Shown here: positions 34,558 through 47,335 of the stretch, piece by piece
Layout: each line of letters starts with the position of its first letter
How positions within the stretch are numbered: the first letter of the stretch is position 1
NCBI GenBank assembly: GCA_920105625.2
Contig: OV050030.1
Location: 150,329,488 to 150,393,487, forward strand
Direction: 5' to 3'
Origin: Clusia tigrina
Lineage: Eukaryota; Arthropoda; Insecta; Diptera; Clusiidae
Length of the DNA stretch: 64,000 nucleotides
Program-made: the position numbers and the translations under genes
Notes under the pieces: model-generated
Told to the model about the DNA's origin: nothing
Seen by the model: the letters and a program-made list of their open reading frames with translations, nothing else
The model's database searches: none

Positions 34558-35853
34558 ATGTTGAAGGAAAGAATATCTGTATTTGCTGACCCAAATGAGG
34601 CACTCCCGTATAACACGAATATTATCGCCACAATTCGAACAGAAGACGAGGACCCCATTTATTCAAAATTATATCCCTACCCATTAAGAGTTTCAGACTT
34701 TGTAAATAGTGAAGTAAATAGTATGCTCAGAGATAATATTATTAGGCCTTCAAGATCACCGTACAATAATCCGGTATGGGTAGTAGACAAAAAGGGAACG
34801 GACGAACACGGAAACAGAAAGAAACGCCTCGTTATAGACTTTCGTAAATTGAATTCAAAAACGGTTGATGATAAGTACCCTATCCCGAACATAGTTGCTA
34901 TCCTCTCAAATCTTGGAAAAGCAAAATACTTCACTACCCTCGATCTGAAATCAGGATTTCATCAAATCCTCCTGGCAGAAAAAGACAGGGAAAAAACAGC
35001 ATTTTCCGTAGGAAATGGGAAGTATGAATTTTGCAGGCTTCCCTTTGGCCTTAAAAACGCTCCAGGAATTTTTCAGCGAGCTATTGACGATGTGCTACGG
35101 GAACAGATCGGAAAATCATGCTACGTTTCCCTAGATGATGTGATCATATTCTCGGAAAATATGGAAGATCATGTAAAGCACATCGCAGGGGTTTTGGACA
35201 GACTGTATAATGCAAACATGAGGGTATCGCGGGAAAAGTCTATCTTTTTTAAAGAAAAAGTTGAGTATCTTGGATTCGTGGTATCTCGTGGGGGTATCAC
35301 AACCAACCCCAGCAAAACAGAAGCAATCGCAAAGTTCGAGCAACCTACAACGTTGTTCCATTTAAGATCATTCCTTGGCCTAGCGGGCTACTATAGATGT
35401 TTCATAAAGGATTTCGCGTCCATAGCTAAACCACTAACGGACGAGCTGAAGGGGGACAACGGAAAAGTAAGTGCGGGACAATCAAAGAAAATATCTGTTC
35501 ATTTGGACGAAAAACAATGTTCAGCTTTTCAAAAATTAAAAGATATCCTAGTTTCAGAGGACGTCATGCTCCTATATCCCGACTATCAGAAGTCATTTGA
35601 CTTGACGACAGACGCTTCATCGTCTGGCCTAGGTGCAGTCTTATCTCAAGATAAGAAGCCAATTGCAATGATTTCGAGAACGTTAAAGGATAACGAGTTA
35701 AACTTCGCGACAAACGAGCGTGAACTACTTGCCGTAGTATGGGCTCTAAAATCTCTAAGAAGCTATTTGTATGGGGTAAAGAACTTGAACATTTACATTG
35801 ATCACCAGCCACTGACATTCGCATTTCAGATAGAAATACGAACGCGAAAATAA
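34558..35853 (+). pseudogene. pol: Reverse transcriptase and RNase H of the errantivirus-like element
   Basis: RT landmarks are IIRPSRSPYNNPVWVV, RLVIDFRKLN, TTLDLKSGFHQI (first Asp) and CRLPFGLKNAPGIFQ. The catalytic box is SLDD (35128-35139) where YVDD is expected, so the Tyr is replaced by Ser. The thumb (GYYRCF) and RNase H (TTDASSSGLGAVLSQ, NERELLAVVW) follow. The frame is lost at about 35830, shortly after IDHQPLTFAF, by a one-base shift. DNA synthesis by the SLDD enzyme would be expected to be impaired. Confidence 0.88.
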
Positions 35854-37262
35854 AGAGATGGAAAGCATTTATCGACGAGCATAACGATAAAATTTTCTAT
35901 AAGCCAGGGAAGGAATATTTTGTTGGCGATGCGTTATCGAGACAAAATGTTCACGCTCTGGAAGAAAATGCTCCCTCTGATCTGGCCACTGTACACAGTG
36001 AACTTTCGCTAACATACACTATTGAGTCGACTGACAAACCAGTAAATTGTTACCGAAATCAGATAATTATTGACGAAGGCATGGTAGATTCACGAAATAT
36101 CAAAATTATGTTCGGACAAAAAACGAGACATATCATATACTTTACTGACAGGGAAAACCTGATAGGAAGGGTGTGCGATGCAGTTAATAAAGACGTTGTC
36201 AACGCAATCAAGTGCGACTTACCAACATTAGCATTTATCCAAAATAAATTGGTCGAAACCTTCCCATCAACTAAATTTTGGCATTCGAACAAGCTGGTTA
36301 TTGATGTTCATGATAGAAATGAGCAAAGAGAAATAATAGTCGCTGAACATGGCAGAGCTCATAGAGCAGTTCAGAAAAACGTAAAACAAATTCTGCAAGA
36401 TTATTTCTTCCCAAAAATGACTCGTTTGACAAGGGAAATTGTCGCAAACTGTAGAATTTGTAACAAAGCCAAATATGATCGACATCCACAAAAACAGTGT
36501 ATTGGCAAAACGCCCGTCCCTAACCAAGTTGGAGAGATTCTCCATATTGATATTTATTCAACTCAAAGCAAATATTTCCTAGCATGTGTCGATAAGTTTT
36601 CGAAATTTGCAATTGTTCAACCTATTGCTTCTAGGATCATAGTTGACATCGAGCCATGCATTTTACAACTCATGAATTTCTACCCCCGCACAAAGATCGT
36701 ATATTGCGATAATGAACCATCTTTAAATTCAGGAACAATTAAATCACTTTTGAAAAATCGCTTTGACGTAGGAATTATTAATTCTCCGCCTCTCCATAGC
36801 AGTTCAAACGGGCAAGTGGAAAGATTCCATAGTACACTATCGGAAATTGCTACATGTCTAAAATTGGAAAAACACTTGAGCGACACAGTTGAGATAATAC
36901 TACAGGCAACAATAGAATACAACGAATCAGTCCACTCCGTTGTGGACAGGAGACCAATTGATATAATACATTCATCTTCACCGGAATTTGAAGCAGAGAT
37001 AAGGGACAAAGTTGCTAAAGCTCAATTATTTTCGTTAAAAGGACATAACACCGACAGAAGAGACAGAACTTTTCAAGTAGGCGACAAAGTATTTTTGAAA
37101 TTAAATAAAAGACTTGGTAATAAATTAACGCCTTTGTTTGAAGAAGTCACAGTGAAAGCCGACCTGGGATCAACGGTCCTAATTAGGGGGAGGGAGGTCC
37201 ATAAGGACAATTTAAGATACAAAAAGCATTCAATACTCACCCTATTCTGTATCTTTCTCTAG
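35854..37262 (+). pseudogene. pol: RNase H tail and integrase of the errantivirus-like element
   Basis: After the shift the frame continues with KIKRWKAFIDEHNDKIFYKPG and VGDALSRQ, ending RNase H. The integrase zinc region has H(x)nH then CRICNK (36080-37262 ORF). The core has HIDIYS (first Asp), YCDNEPS (second Asp) and SNGQVERFHSTL (Glu). The C-terminal domain has FQVGDKVFLK. All three catalytic acidic residues are visible. The frame overlaps the start of env, as is usual when env is made from a spliced RNA. Confidence 0.85.
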
Positions 37263-38710
37263 GGCTCGGATCTTACTTGTTTTACTTTTTGTAACAGCAA
37301 CAACTGGAAAGATTGTGGACTACTCGAATTCGGACTACATTCCCTTAATGGATGGAAATGCAGTTATTTGGAAGGAATTTAAGTTCCTAAGGCATTCATC
37401 AGACTTAGCCATGTACTCGGAAATTGTCGAGGAGACAAAATCACTCATGAATCAATTCCCTCTGTCCCATATGAAAAAAATCTTGAATCCGATATAGGTC
37501 ATATTACATCATTGCTAGAAACTGTAACCATTCACCATAGGCAGACACGGAGTCTTAATTTTTTGGGAACGGCTCTTAAAGTTGTTGCCGGGACTCCTGA
37601 TTTTGCGGACTTTGAAGCACTAAAATTTCGGCAACAAGAGATTAATGAATCAATTAACCGACAGGCAGTTATGAACACAAGAGTTCAGGAAAAGATTAAT
37701 AATATAACAGAATCTATAAATATTATCATGAAATTTGCAAAGGAAAAACAAATAGAAACAGGACACCTTTGTGAAAACTTACTAGCAAGAAATAGAATGG
37801 TAATGTCAGAACTTGAAATGTTAATGTTATCAATAACACTCGCAAAAATCCAAATTATAAACCCGGCAATGCTTGATTCAGAAGATTTAAATCAAATTTT
37901 AAAGGAGCACTCTACCAGTATAACAATAGCAGACTTAATGGAAGTAGTTTCATTTGTCACTGTTCTGTTAGATTATAAATTTATACACTTTATTATTAAG
38001 TATCCTGATCCTAGCATTGTTTGTAAAAAGATAACCCTGTTTCCTGTTCAGCGAAATGGTACCATACTGCATTTTGCTGGATATGGTAATGTGGCGGACT
38101 GTGAAAATAAAATCGTGCCAATTGGAAATTGTACTGCTACACTTACCGCTACGTTTTGCAAAGAGCTACTTTTCACAACTTGTGCGCAACAACTACATTC
38201 TGGAGGCATTGCACAATGCAATACCCGTCCCAGTCACCTAGTGCCATTAGAGGTGGTAGACGATGGTATCATCATAATAAATGACGAAACAGCTACAGTA
38301 AAGATAGGCAATGAAACAGACAAGCTTATTCATGGCACCTTCCTGCTGACAATTGCCGATGAAGTTCAGATAAATGGGTCTCAATTCAGAAACACAAAAA
38401 ACATCATACGACGACACCCAGGTTCTGCAGCATCGACTATGTTAAATATAACCGGACATCAGGAGATTTTGAGTTTGCCCTATCTTCAGAGGTTGAACTT
38501 CGATAACCCACACTACATTAACAACGTCGAAAGGAAGCTAATGGTATGGCCTACGGCGTTCAGCGTACTCACCATCATCGCTCTGGTTATCGGATTTTCA
38601 ATTCGCAAGAGGTATCAAAATTCAAACAAAAGGAAACAGAAATCGTCCCTGAAAATTGTACTGGACACTTTAAGGAAAACCGAGGACGGCCTTCAATCTA
38701 GCGAAGGAGG

Positions 38711-38735
<25 letters not shown>
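37263..38735 (+). pseudogene. env: Env-like glycoprotein, one frameshift
   Basis: A hydrophobic signal-like stretch (LLVLLFVTATTG) lies at about 37275-37310, then ORF 37315-37497. After a shift at about 37490 the ORF 37512-38735 follows. This has a furin-type RQTR at 37539-37550 followed by a SLNFLGTALKVVAGTPD-like segment at the position of the fusion peptide. Further on are several N-glycosylation sequons, a Cys-rich region (about 38090-38230), a single membrane segment near 38545-38600 and a basic tail. This is the organisation of insect errantivirus env (related to baculovirus F proteins). The frameshift prevents a full-length product. Confidence 0.85.
38701..38710 (+). other. Polypurine tract
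   Basis: GCGAAGGAGG directly precedes the 3' LTR, the expected place for plus-strand priming. Confidence 0.7.
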
Positions 38736-39450
<715 letters not shown>

Positions 39451-39469
39451 CAACTACATATGAGGTGAG

Positions 39470-41407
39470 TGGACGACCCGGAATTACGTCACAGTCCATC
39501 TTTGATCCGTCCGGGAATATGTGAATATCGTATTCCTCATTAAAACTCTTTCCCTTCCACTAGGTTCGTGTCGGTAGTATTACCTTGTAGTCAGTGCTGA
39601 AACTCAGTTGTGATATCATGTAATCTATTGTTCCCGAGAGTTCTGTATTATGTTAAGGACGTTGCTATGTCCATAAGGTCGCTGCGCCCAACACCCATTT
39701 GTCGAAAGCCTCACTATTGCCGCGCTATTGAAGGCGATGTTTTTGGTATATATTTCAATAGGGAGGAGATGCAACATGACATTCAGGGCGTCAGTGGGAC
39801 AAGTACGCACAGCTCCTGTAATGCCCACACATGTTGCTCTTTGTACTCTGCTGAGTTTCTGAACATTATAGCCGCTGCTTAAAGCTGGCCACCAGACTAT
39901 TGCACCGTAAGTTAAAATTGGTAGTACTATTGCCGTGTACAGCCAGTGAATAATTTACGGGCGTAAACCCAATCTCTTGCTAAATAATCTGTTGCAAGAG
40001 TACAAGTCCATCCAAGCTTTCCTGACCCGCAACTCGATATTAGGTTTCCAATTCAACCTAATGATCCAGTTATATCCTCAAGTATTTGGCCTTCGTTGTC
40101 AGTGTCAGCTGTTGGCCATTAAGTACAGGGAGGTTGAAGATTGGAGCCTTGGTTCTAGTGGTAAAAAGCATAAGCCCCGTTTTACCTGGATTTACACTAA
40201 TTCCACACTCAACATCCCATGTGGAGAGTTTGTCCAAAGCCCCTTGTATAATCTAGCTTATCGTGCTTGGGAACAGTACTAATACTATTATCACGATGTC
40301 GTCTGCATATGCTACTACCTTCACCCCGGTTTTATCTAATATATTCAGTATGTTAACCATAACCAGTAGACACAGTAGTGGTGAAATCATTGCTCCCCGT
40401 GATTTTTCTATACTGCATAGATTTTAGAATTGCTACTACCCAGTCCCTGAGATCCTCTTCTAAACCCACCCTGTTGGGAGAATATATGATAGCTTCAGTT
40501 CACATGTTGTTACAATTCAATCACCGCTTCCATCGTCTTCAATGAAAACGAGGTAAAACTAATTGACCTAAAGTCCTTGGCTGACTTGTGACCGATTTTC
40601 TCTGCCTTGGGAATGAACACTAACTTTACCCTTCTCCAACTGACGGAATATATGTGAATCCTATGATTGTCCTATAAATCACCTCAAGCCATGAAATTAC
40701 CACATCCTGTAGTTTTTGTATCATAATTGGGATTAAACCATCCATCCCCGGTGATTTATAGGGAGAGAAATTATTAATTGAGTGCTTAATTTTTTCCTCC
40801 GTTACTATGGATTCGCACACTGGCAATCCGTTACGGATGAATTAAAGTTACTCATATGGCCCCAGCAATCTGGAAAATACATATTTATAAGTGTGTCAAG
40901 TGTCTCAGCCGATGTTTCCGTCCACGCTCCGTCCTCTTTTTTTAAAAGGTGGGAGTTTGAAACTGACTCAATTGACTGACATAAATCTTTCCAGCCCTCA
41001 CCCTTGGCTTTCCTGATAGATTTTTTGTAGGTCTTGAGGCTATCTTTGTATACCCGCAAATTTGTATCCTTAAAATATTGGTTAAATAGCATTCTTGTTC
41101 TTTCCCCGTGTTTTGAAAGTTCTGTATTCCACCAGGGTGGAAAGGATTTTTTACTCCTACTAATTGGACAGGATTTCTTAAAGCCTGTAGTAAATACTGC
41201 CTCAAGATTATTCGGTTGCTTGTCCAAGTGTTTGGTTGATTTTATATGAGGCGTCCCATCCAAGGAGTAGGGGAGTACCTCTAGCGGTTAAGCTGGCCGT
41301 TAATAACGCAAACCCTTCCGGTGGTGCATTCTTGTCATGCGCCATATATGCCAATGCTATCATCAGTCCCGGTCCGTTGGCACTATTTGATGTGCTGCTG
41401 CTATTTC
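39470..41407 (-). pseudogene. LOA-like LINE ORF2 remnant (minus)
   Basis: Reading from 41407 leftwards: an endonuclease scrap (APPEGFALLTASLTARGTPL, about 41340-41260). Next is the linker/RT N-terminus (ORF 41263-40805 with KSFPPWWNTEL). ORF 40826-40626 has PYKSPGMDGLIP. The catalytic box is YADD at about 40308-40297 in another frame. The post-palm region includes YGAIVWWPAL (about 39880) and the ORF 39828-39625. Many frameshifts and stops. The middle of the endonuclease is deleted. Clade assignment rests on the FAPYKSPGxDGI and VVAYADD contexts and is moderate. Confidence 0.72.
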
Positions 41408-41425
41408 CCCTCCTCGTATATACTC

Positions 41426-41485
<60 letters not shown>
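41408..41485. repeat. (TA)n array, left of the Helitron
   Basis: TA with CTCGTATATACTCGTATA at its left edge (TATACTCGTATA at 41419-41430). Confidence 0.92.
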
Positions 41486-41864
41486 AGTTGTCCTATGTTC
41501 GTGATTTTATAACTCGAGAACCACTCAACTGATTTTCAAACGAGTATATGCGTTAGAAAGGTTTACTTTCACTGATAGTTTATAAAAAAAAACATCGACA
41601 AATTTTTACGAATATGCGTTATACGCACACTTTTATGATGGTGTGTTTTCCCCATATAAAATGTATTTTTTTTCTTATGAGAATTACATTTTGTCGGTAT
41701 AAGGCTCTGCTTGCTCGCGTCATTTGACTTATTTAATTTCTATGTGTTTATTGATTGTCATTTAAGTTTACAGTGTGAGCATTGACATTTTTTAATTATT
41801 GATTTGTAATCTTTCAGTTAAAATTAAAATCTTTTGCATCCAAAAATTTAAAAATTAATCAACA

Positions 41865-43090
41865 ATGCCGCGACGAAGCCGTTCACAAATTGGCCGACGA
41901 ACACGCCACAGCAGTCAAAGACGTTTAAATAGATCTATTCAGGATGAACAAGAGCGATTAGAAAGTAATGAATTAGCAAGGCAACGAAAGGCACGATCAA
42001 GATCAAATCAAAATCAAGAACAAAGAGAAGAATGTATTGAAAGTATGAGAGTTAGAAACAGAAGAGATCGTGAACGTAACACTGAACGTGACAATCAAAA
42101 CAGGCAACAATGGAGACGTAGCCATTCAATTGGAAATTTGGATCGTACAGGTTTTAATTATGATCATAACATTGATTACGCTTCGCATCCATCTATTCAA
42201 ATTGGCAAAATTAATAAAGTTTGTAATCAATGCAACGCATTTAAATTTAAAAATGAAACCGATGGAATGTGTTGTGCTGGCGGAAAAGTTAAATTAACAC
42301 CATTAAGTCCACAACCTGGGCCATTATTCTCTTTGGTTGGTGGCAGAACAAATCAGTCAAAATATTTCTTGAAATTCATTCAGTCGTACAATTGTTGCTT
42401 TCATATGACATCATTTGGAGCACAACACATTGTTCGTGATAGATTTATGCCAACTTTTAAGGTAAATAATGTGGTTTTCAATTCAGATATTAATATATAT
42501 TTTGATTTATACGAAAATTCTAACCAAATTTATACGAAAATACTAACCAATTTGTTGAATACTAATTAAAGATTCAGGGTCAGGTGTACCATAAAATTGG
42601 TTCGTTATTGCCATTCGACAACCAAGAGTATCGCTTTCTACAAATTTATTTCATGGGAAATGGAGATGAAGAAGTTGATCAGCGTTATTCAATAAATCCG
42701 AAATTAAGCAAACCAATTATTCGTAAATTACAAATATTATTACATGAACATAATGAATTGGTTAGAATGTTTAAATCACAAATTGATAATGTGCCTGCTT
42801 TCAATTATGGAATAAGAATAAATGTGGATAAAACGCCAGCTGGCCAAAATGTAGGAAGATTTAATGCACCAAGATTTGAGGATGAAGTAGCGATTGTCAT
42901 GGTTGGAGAAGAATTCAATATGCGTGATATTATTTTGCAACGTGGAAACTACCAGTTGGCAAATGTTAGTGAAATCCACCGTTCTTATGATTCGTTGCAA
43001 TATCCGCTAATTTTTTGGCAAGGTGAAGATGGGTACCATTTCAATTTAAGAATGATTAATCATTCAACCGGTGCGTACAAAATAAAATAA
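41865..43090 (+). pseudogene. Helitron Rep-helicase, N-terminal region
   Basis: ORF 41865-42569 starts MPRRSRSQIGRRTR with an Arg/Gln/Asn-rich N-terminus, then a zinc-like C-x2-C (CNQCNAF, MCCAGGK) and SYNCCFHMTSFGA. ORF 42584-43090 continues with GSLLP, QIYFMGN and RYDSLQYPLIFWQGEDGYH-like sequence, which belongs to the conserved Helitron-like N-terminal domain. One break lies between the two ORFs (42500-42590), including a short local duplication of CAAATTTATACGAAAA-type sequence. Confidence 0.82.
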
Positions 43091-43140
43091 TTTTAAGGAA
43101 TGAAATTAAAACATAATGGAATATATTTTTATTTCTTTTT

Positions 43141-44507
43141 ATGGCAGATGCGGGAACTGATAAAAATGTTCATCAGTACATTGTTGATATGTATGCAAAA
43201 ATTGAAACTGAACGTTTAAATTTCATCAAATATAACCAAGCAAAACTACGTTCAGAAGAATACATTCATTTGCGTGATGCTATTAACAATGATGTGGATC
43301 CTAATGATATTGACAATATGGTGGTTTTACCATCGTCATATTTTGGCGGACCACGACATATGCATGAATACGCGCAAGATGCAATGTGTTATGTGCGTCT
43401 TTATGGAAGACCTGATTTATTTATAACTTTCACGTGCAATCCGCAATGGACAGAAATTAAAGAACATTTATTTGAAGGTGAATTGCCAGCAGACCGACAT
43501 GATATAACAGCACGTGTATTTAAGCAAAAGATGAAATCATTAATGGACATGTTGATAAAATTAAAAATATTTGGTGAAGTACGTTGCTGGATGTATTCGA
43601 TTGAATGGCAAAAGAGAGGACTACCACACGCTCACATTTTAATTTGGATGGTTGACTACCACACGCTCACATTTTAATTTGGATGGTTGACAAAATAACA
43701 CCAGAACAAATTGATAGCGTTATATCAGCAGAAATTCCTGATCCTGAAATTGATCCTGAATTGCATGAAATTGTTACCAAAAACATGATTCATGGACAAC
43801 TGTCAAAGTGGGAACACAAGAAATCGAGGTCGACAATCGTTTGATTGTCCCATTTTCACCAATTTTATCAAAAACTTTTAAGGCTCACATTAACGTTGAA
43901 AACTGCAATTCAGTTAAAGCGATCAAATATATTTGTAAATATATCACGATAGGTAGTGATATGGCTGCTTTCGGTTTTGCTGAGAATGATGAAATAAAAC
44001 ATTACCGAACTGGTCGATACATCAGCAGTAATGAAGCAGTATGGCGTATACTCTCTTTTGCAATACATGAAAGATACCCGACCGTTCAATATTTAGCTGT
44101 TCATTTTGGAAAATGGTCAGCGTATTTGTTTTAATGAACAAAATGCAGTACAAAGAGCAATTGCGCCACCAAATACAACTTTGACCGCATTTTTTAAATT
44201 GTGCCAAGAAGATTCATTTGCAAGAACATTGCTCAGGTTCAATCATATTATACTTGGAATGCATCAAAAAAAGGAATTTCAACGTGGAAAGCAAGGCAAA
44301 CCTGTTCAAGGTCATCCAAATGTGTTTGAAACTGATGCTTTAGGTCGAATTTACACAGTTCACCCAAATAATGATGAGTGTTTTAATTTGCGTTTTGATT
44401 TGAATTTCATCATTCAATCTCAAATAGATGGTGAATTGGTCACATATAAATCTGTTGATACTGTGAAGAATCAAGAAGACGTAGTACATTACCCAACTAA
44501 GTTTTGA
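43141..44507 (+). pseudogene. Helitron rolling-circle Rep domain, broken by a tandem duplication
   Basis: ORF 43141-43677 includes GRPDLFITFTCNPQW and LPHAHILIW, the HUH nuclease motif (His codons 43627-43629 and 43633-43635). A 35-bp tandem duplication right at this motif shifts the frame. The next part (about 43689-44134) carries VKAIKYICKYI, the region of the catalytic Tyr. ORF 44106-44507 covers the segment after the Rep domain up to the start of the helicase. The HUH endonuclease nicks and rejoins element DNA in rolling-circle transposition. Confidence 0.85.
43619..43688 (+). repeat. 35-bp tandem duplication over the HUH motif
   Basis: GACTACCACACGCTCACATT... occurs at 43619-43653 and again at 43654-43688 without differences. 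35 is not a multiple of three, so the Rep frame is lost. Confidence 0.93.
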
Positions 44508-44920
44508 ATTCTCTTGATTTGCCTGGAATGCCACCGCATAATTTACAATTGATTACAATTGAAATCAGATCTACAATCATTATGCTTCGTAATATAAATC
44601 CACCAAAATTATGCAACGGAACAAGACTTGCGGTAAAAAAATTAATGAATTATGTAATTGAAGCAACAATTTTAAATGGGAAATTCAAAGGCGAAGATGT
44701 TTTAATACCACGCATCCCAATGATTCCCACTGATATGCCATTTCAATTTCAACGATTACAGTTTCCCGTTCGTTTGGCTTTTGCAATGACTATTAATAAA
44801 GCTCAAGGCCAGTCGCTGCAAGTTTGCGGAATAAATTTAGAATTTCTGTTTTTCACACGGTCAACTTTATGTTGCACGTTCACTTGTTGGGAAGCCGTCG
44901 TCTTTATTCATTTTTTGTGA
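44508..44920 (+). pseudogene. Helitron PIF1-type helicase, last motifs only
   Basis: The ORF has FQRLQFPVRLAFAMTINKAQ, the motif V/VI region of PIF1-like helicases at the C-terminus of Helitron proteins. The preceding helicase motifs (including the Walker A GxxGTGKS) are absent, so several hundred codons are deleted at the 44507 junction. Confidence 0.8.
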
Positions 44921-45123
44921 AAATGGCAATACTAAAAATGTCATTTACCACCAACCTCTGCAATAAATTTTTTCTTTTTGATGTTCTCACTTTAAAAAAT
45001 TTATATTATTTTGCACTTCTCTTTCAGGAAAATGTCTATTTTTTCTAGAAAATTTAATTTTTAATACAAAGACGTAAACGTATGTTATTGTATTGTCCAG
45101 CAACGCGGGGAGGGTTACTCTAG

Positions 45124-45131
45124 TATATATA

Positions 45132-45217
<86 letters not shown>

Positions 45218-45246
45218 TATATATATATATACGAGTATATATAAAT
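45124..45246. repeat. (TA)n array, right of the Helitron
   Basis: TA with a TATACGAGTATA at 45228-45239. Confidence 0.93.
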
Positions 45247-45299
45247 ATGTATGTATGTATAATTATATGTATTTTGATGAAAAATCAAATATGCGTTAA

Positions 45300-46490
45300 T
45301 CCCAATGGATACTTCTCTCCTAATCCCCGATTGGGTTATAAACATGCCACAAAACGGAACCATAAAATTAGAGCTCAAAGGAGTAACGAGAGACACAACT
45401 ATAAACAGGGGTTTTCCGCAAGGTGTGGTCCTCTCTCCCGTCCTCTGTACGTTGGTTATTTAGAACACAGTGTTAGACTGACGATATTGTTATATATATT
45501 GTGGGTGCCCATGAGGAGACCATCGCCTGCTGTCTCCTTCAATGGGATCTAAGAATAACCAGCAGCTAGTGCAAGGAAAAATTACTATCCTTAAATCCAC
45601 TGTAGTCTACAATTGTGCCATTCACCAATCGAAGAAAAGTCAATTTGACGAAACTTTGGTAAAATGGAACCGTTTTATAATATTCCAAAGAGGTGAAATA
45701 TCTAGAAGCAGTGGTCAAAAAGCTTAATTGGAACTCTTATTCCAATTAGATAACTAATAATGCGACAAGTGCACTATTTGCATGCCAAGAGCTTTTGGTA
45801 AATCTTGGCGAATCTCGCCCAAACTAACATACCGGTCATAAAATACCATTGTACGACCAAATGTCACCTCTGCAACTCTGGCTTGGTGGCCCAGGGTAAG
45901 ACAAAAAGCGACCAGTAAGAAATTAAATAAAGCCGATCGTTTAGTATGCGTGGGAGTCACGGAGGCGATGCGGAACGGCCCCACAGATGATGTGGGGGTA
46001 ATCACGGTCATTCCTCCGATAACCATAACCATTGAGAGGGAGGTAAAGCATTACGCCTTTTGGACTTCCCCAACATAAAAAGGGTGATCTTTGTGGTCAT
46101 ATGAGGGTACTTGATCCCTTTTCTGAATGATCCCCTTATAAGGTTATATAACAATATGTTGAGAAAAATATACCATTAACTACACTCTTTGAGGTTCACA
46201 TCCCTGCAAGAGATAAGTTTGACGGAAACATTACCGAAATTCCACAAGATGCCCTGGTATGTTACTGAAAGACGGTAGTACAGGATTAAGGGACCATTCA
46301 TTGCTTGCATTATGGGATCATTGTTCCAAAAATGGCTTCCTATGGGGAAGACTTCCACAATATTTTAAGCTTTGAAGTCTTTGCCATCGAAGCTTGTATC
46401 CGAGGATGCCTTCATAGAAGAATGAACGGTAAGCTTATATAAATAATGTCAGATAGCCAGGCTGCTCTTACGGCACTGTGATCGTACCAC
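45300..46490 (+). pseudogene. LOA-like LINE with RNase H, 5' part (plus)
   Basis: Broken plus frames: RT with [13 protein letters not shown] (about 45400-45440), then post-palm sequence. Near 45920-46060 is KLNKADRLVCVGVTEAMRN, equivalent to the VQRATCVGITGAVR segment of the minus LOA-like copy. RNase H begins near 46380 (FEVFAIEACIRG) and reaches MSDSQAALTAL at about 46450-46480, where the CR1-type LINE interrupts it. The YADD box is not preserved. Class inferred from the combination of RT and RNase H. Confidence 0.7.
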
Positions 46491-46773
46491 TATATTTATT
46501 TATCTATTTATTTATTTCAGTCTACTGATAATTAAATCTTACAGACTATAGGTACAAAGTTTAATTAAATAATATAAAAAGATTTATCCTAAAACGATTT
46601 TCATCTACATTAAAGTTTAATGAGCTGCTATACTTATTACAAATGCGAATACATATTAATTAGGTTCATTAGAGGCATATTCATTTTTATAAAATTCATC
46701 AACAAAGATTCGGTTGTTTCTAAGAAATCTAGGAGCTTCATATAATGCAAAATAGTTTGATAGCTCTTTACAC

Positions 46774-46971
46774 TCAATTTTGCCTACTAATCTGTGAATA
46801 GTATTGAAGACCCAAAAGCTTTCGTCTACTATCGTAAGAAGTCAAACCATCCCGCGAAAAAAATTTTTTTAGCGCATATCTGGTTATATTTTTTTGCATT
46901 CTTTCGATGCGATTTAAACTTTCTCCAAATAATTGAACAATATTCCAGTAAACTACGCACAAGGGAGACAT
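46774..46971 (-). pseudogene. CR1-type ORF2 end (post-RT segment)
   Basis: The minus frame VVYWNIVQLFGESLNRIERM with ITRYALKKFF matches the segment after the RT palm (YxSVVWNP..IERIQK.F.RFAL). No catalytic residues are left. Confidence 0.65.
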
Positions 46972-47204
46972 GTAGCGCCTTTATCGTAATTAATCTTTGA
47001 AATCTTAAATGAAGCCAACCATGGAGCAGGACTTTGAAACCATATAATCATAATGACTCTTGAAACTAAAATTTGAGCTAAAAATGATACCCAAGTCTTT
47101 CATCTCTTTCTTACGTTCCAATACACAATCATTCAGTCTGTATACATAAAAAAGAGTCTATTGATCTGGTGTAAGTAACTACTAAGCATTTATTAATATT
47201 CAGC

Positions 47205-47335
47205 ATCATTGAGGCAGCATACAGGAGAAGTGCACTACGAGTGATCTGCCATTATGAAAGACCTCCGCCACCAGGAGTCAGAGACGCGCAATGGAAAATA
47301 GCTAAGAGGGGTCCGCCTACCATACATACGAATAC
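47205..47335 (+). pseudogene. R1-clade LINE tail scrap, opposite strand within the CR1 copy
   Basis: Plus frame IEAAYRRSALRVIC resembles IEATYRRCALRTMS of the R1-clade ORF2. It then jumps to IMKDLRHQE, resembling IMRDLRHLEWRRR near the ORF2 end. An internally deleted R1-type fragment has therefore been captured here, replacing the RT core of the CR1 element. Confidence 0.55.

Larger units (their letters stand above)
41486..45123 (+). mobile_element. Helitron, internally deleted
   Basis: Encodes a Rep/helicase remnant (41865-44920). The right end reads GCGGGGAGGGTTACTCTAG, finishing with CTAG at 45120-45123 and followed by T, the classic Helitron 3' terminus. The left end emerges from the TA array near 41486 (TAAGTTGTCC); the canonical TC start is ambiguous. 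TA arrays lie on both sides, consistent with insertion between A and T. Most of the helicase is deleted. Confidence 0.85.
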
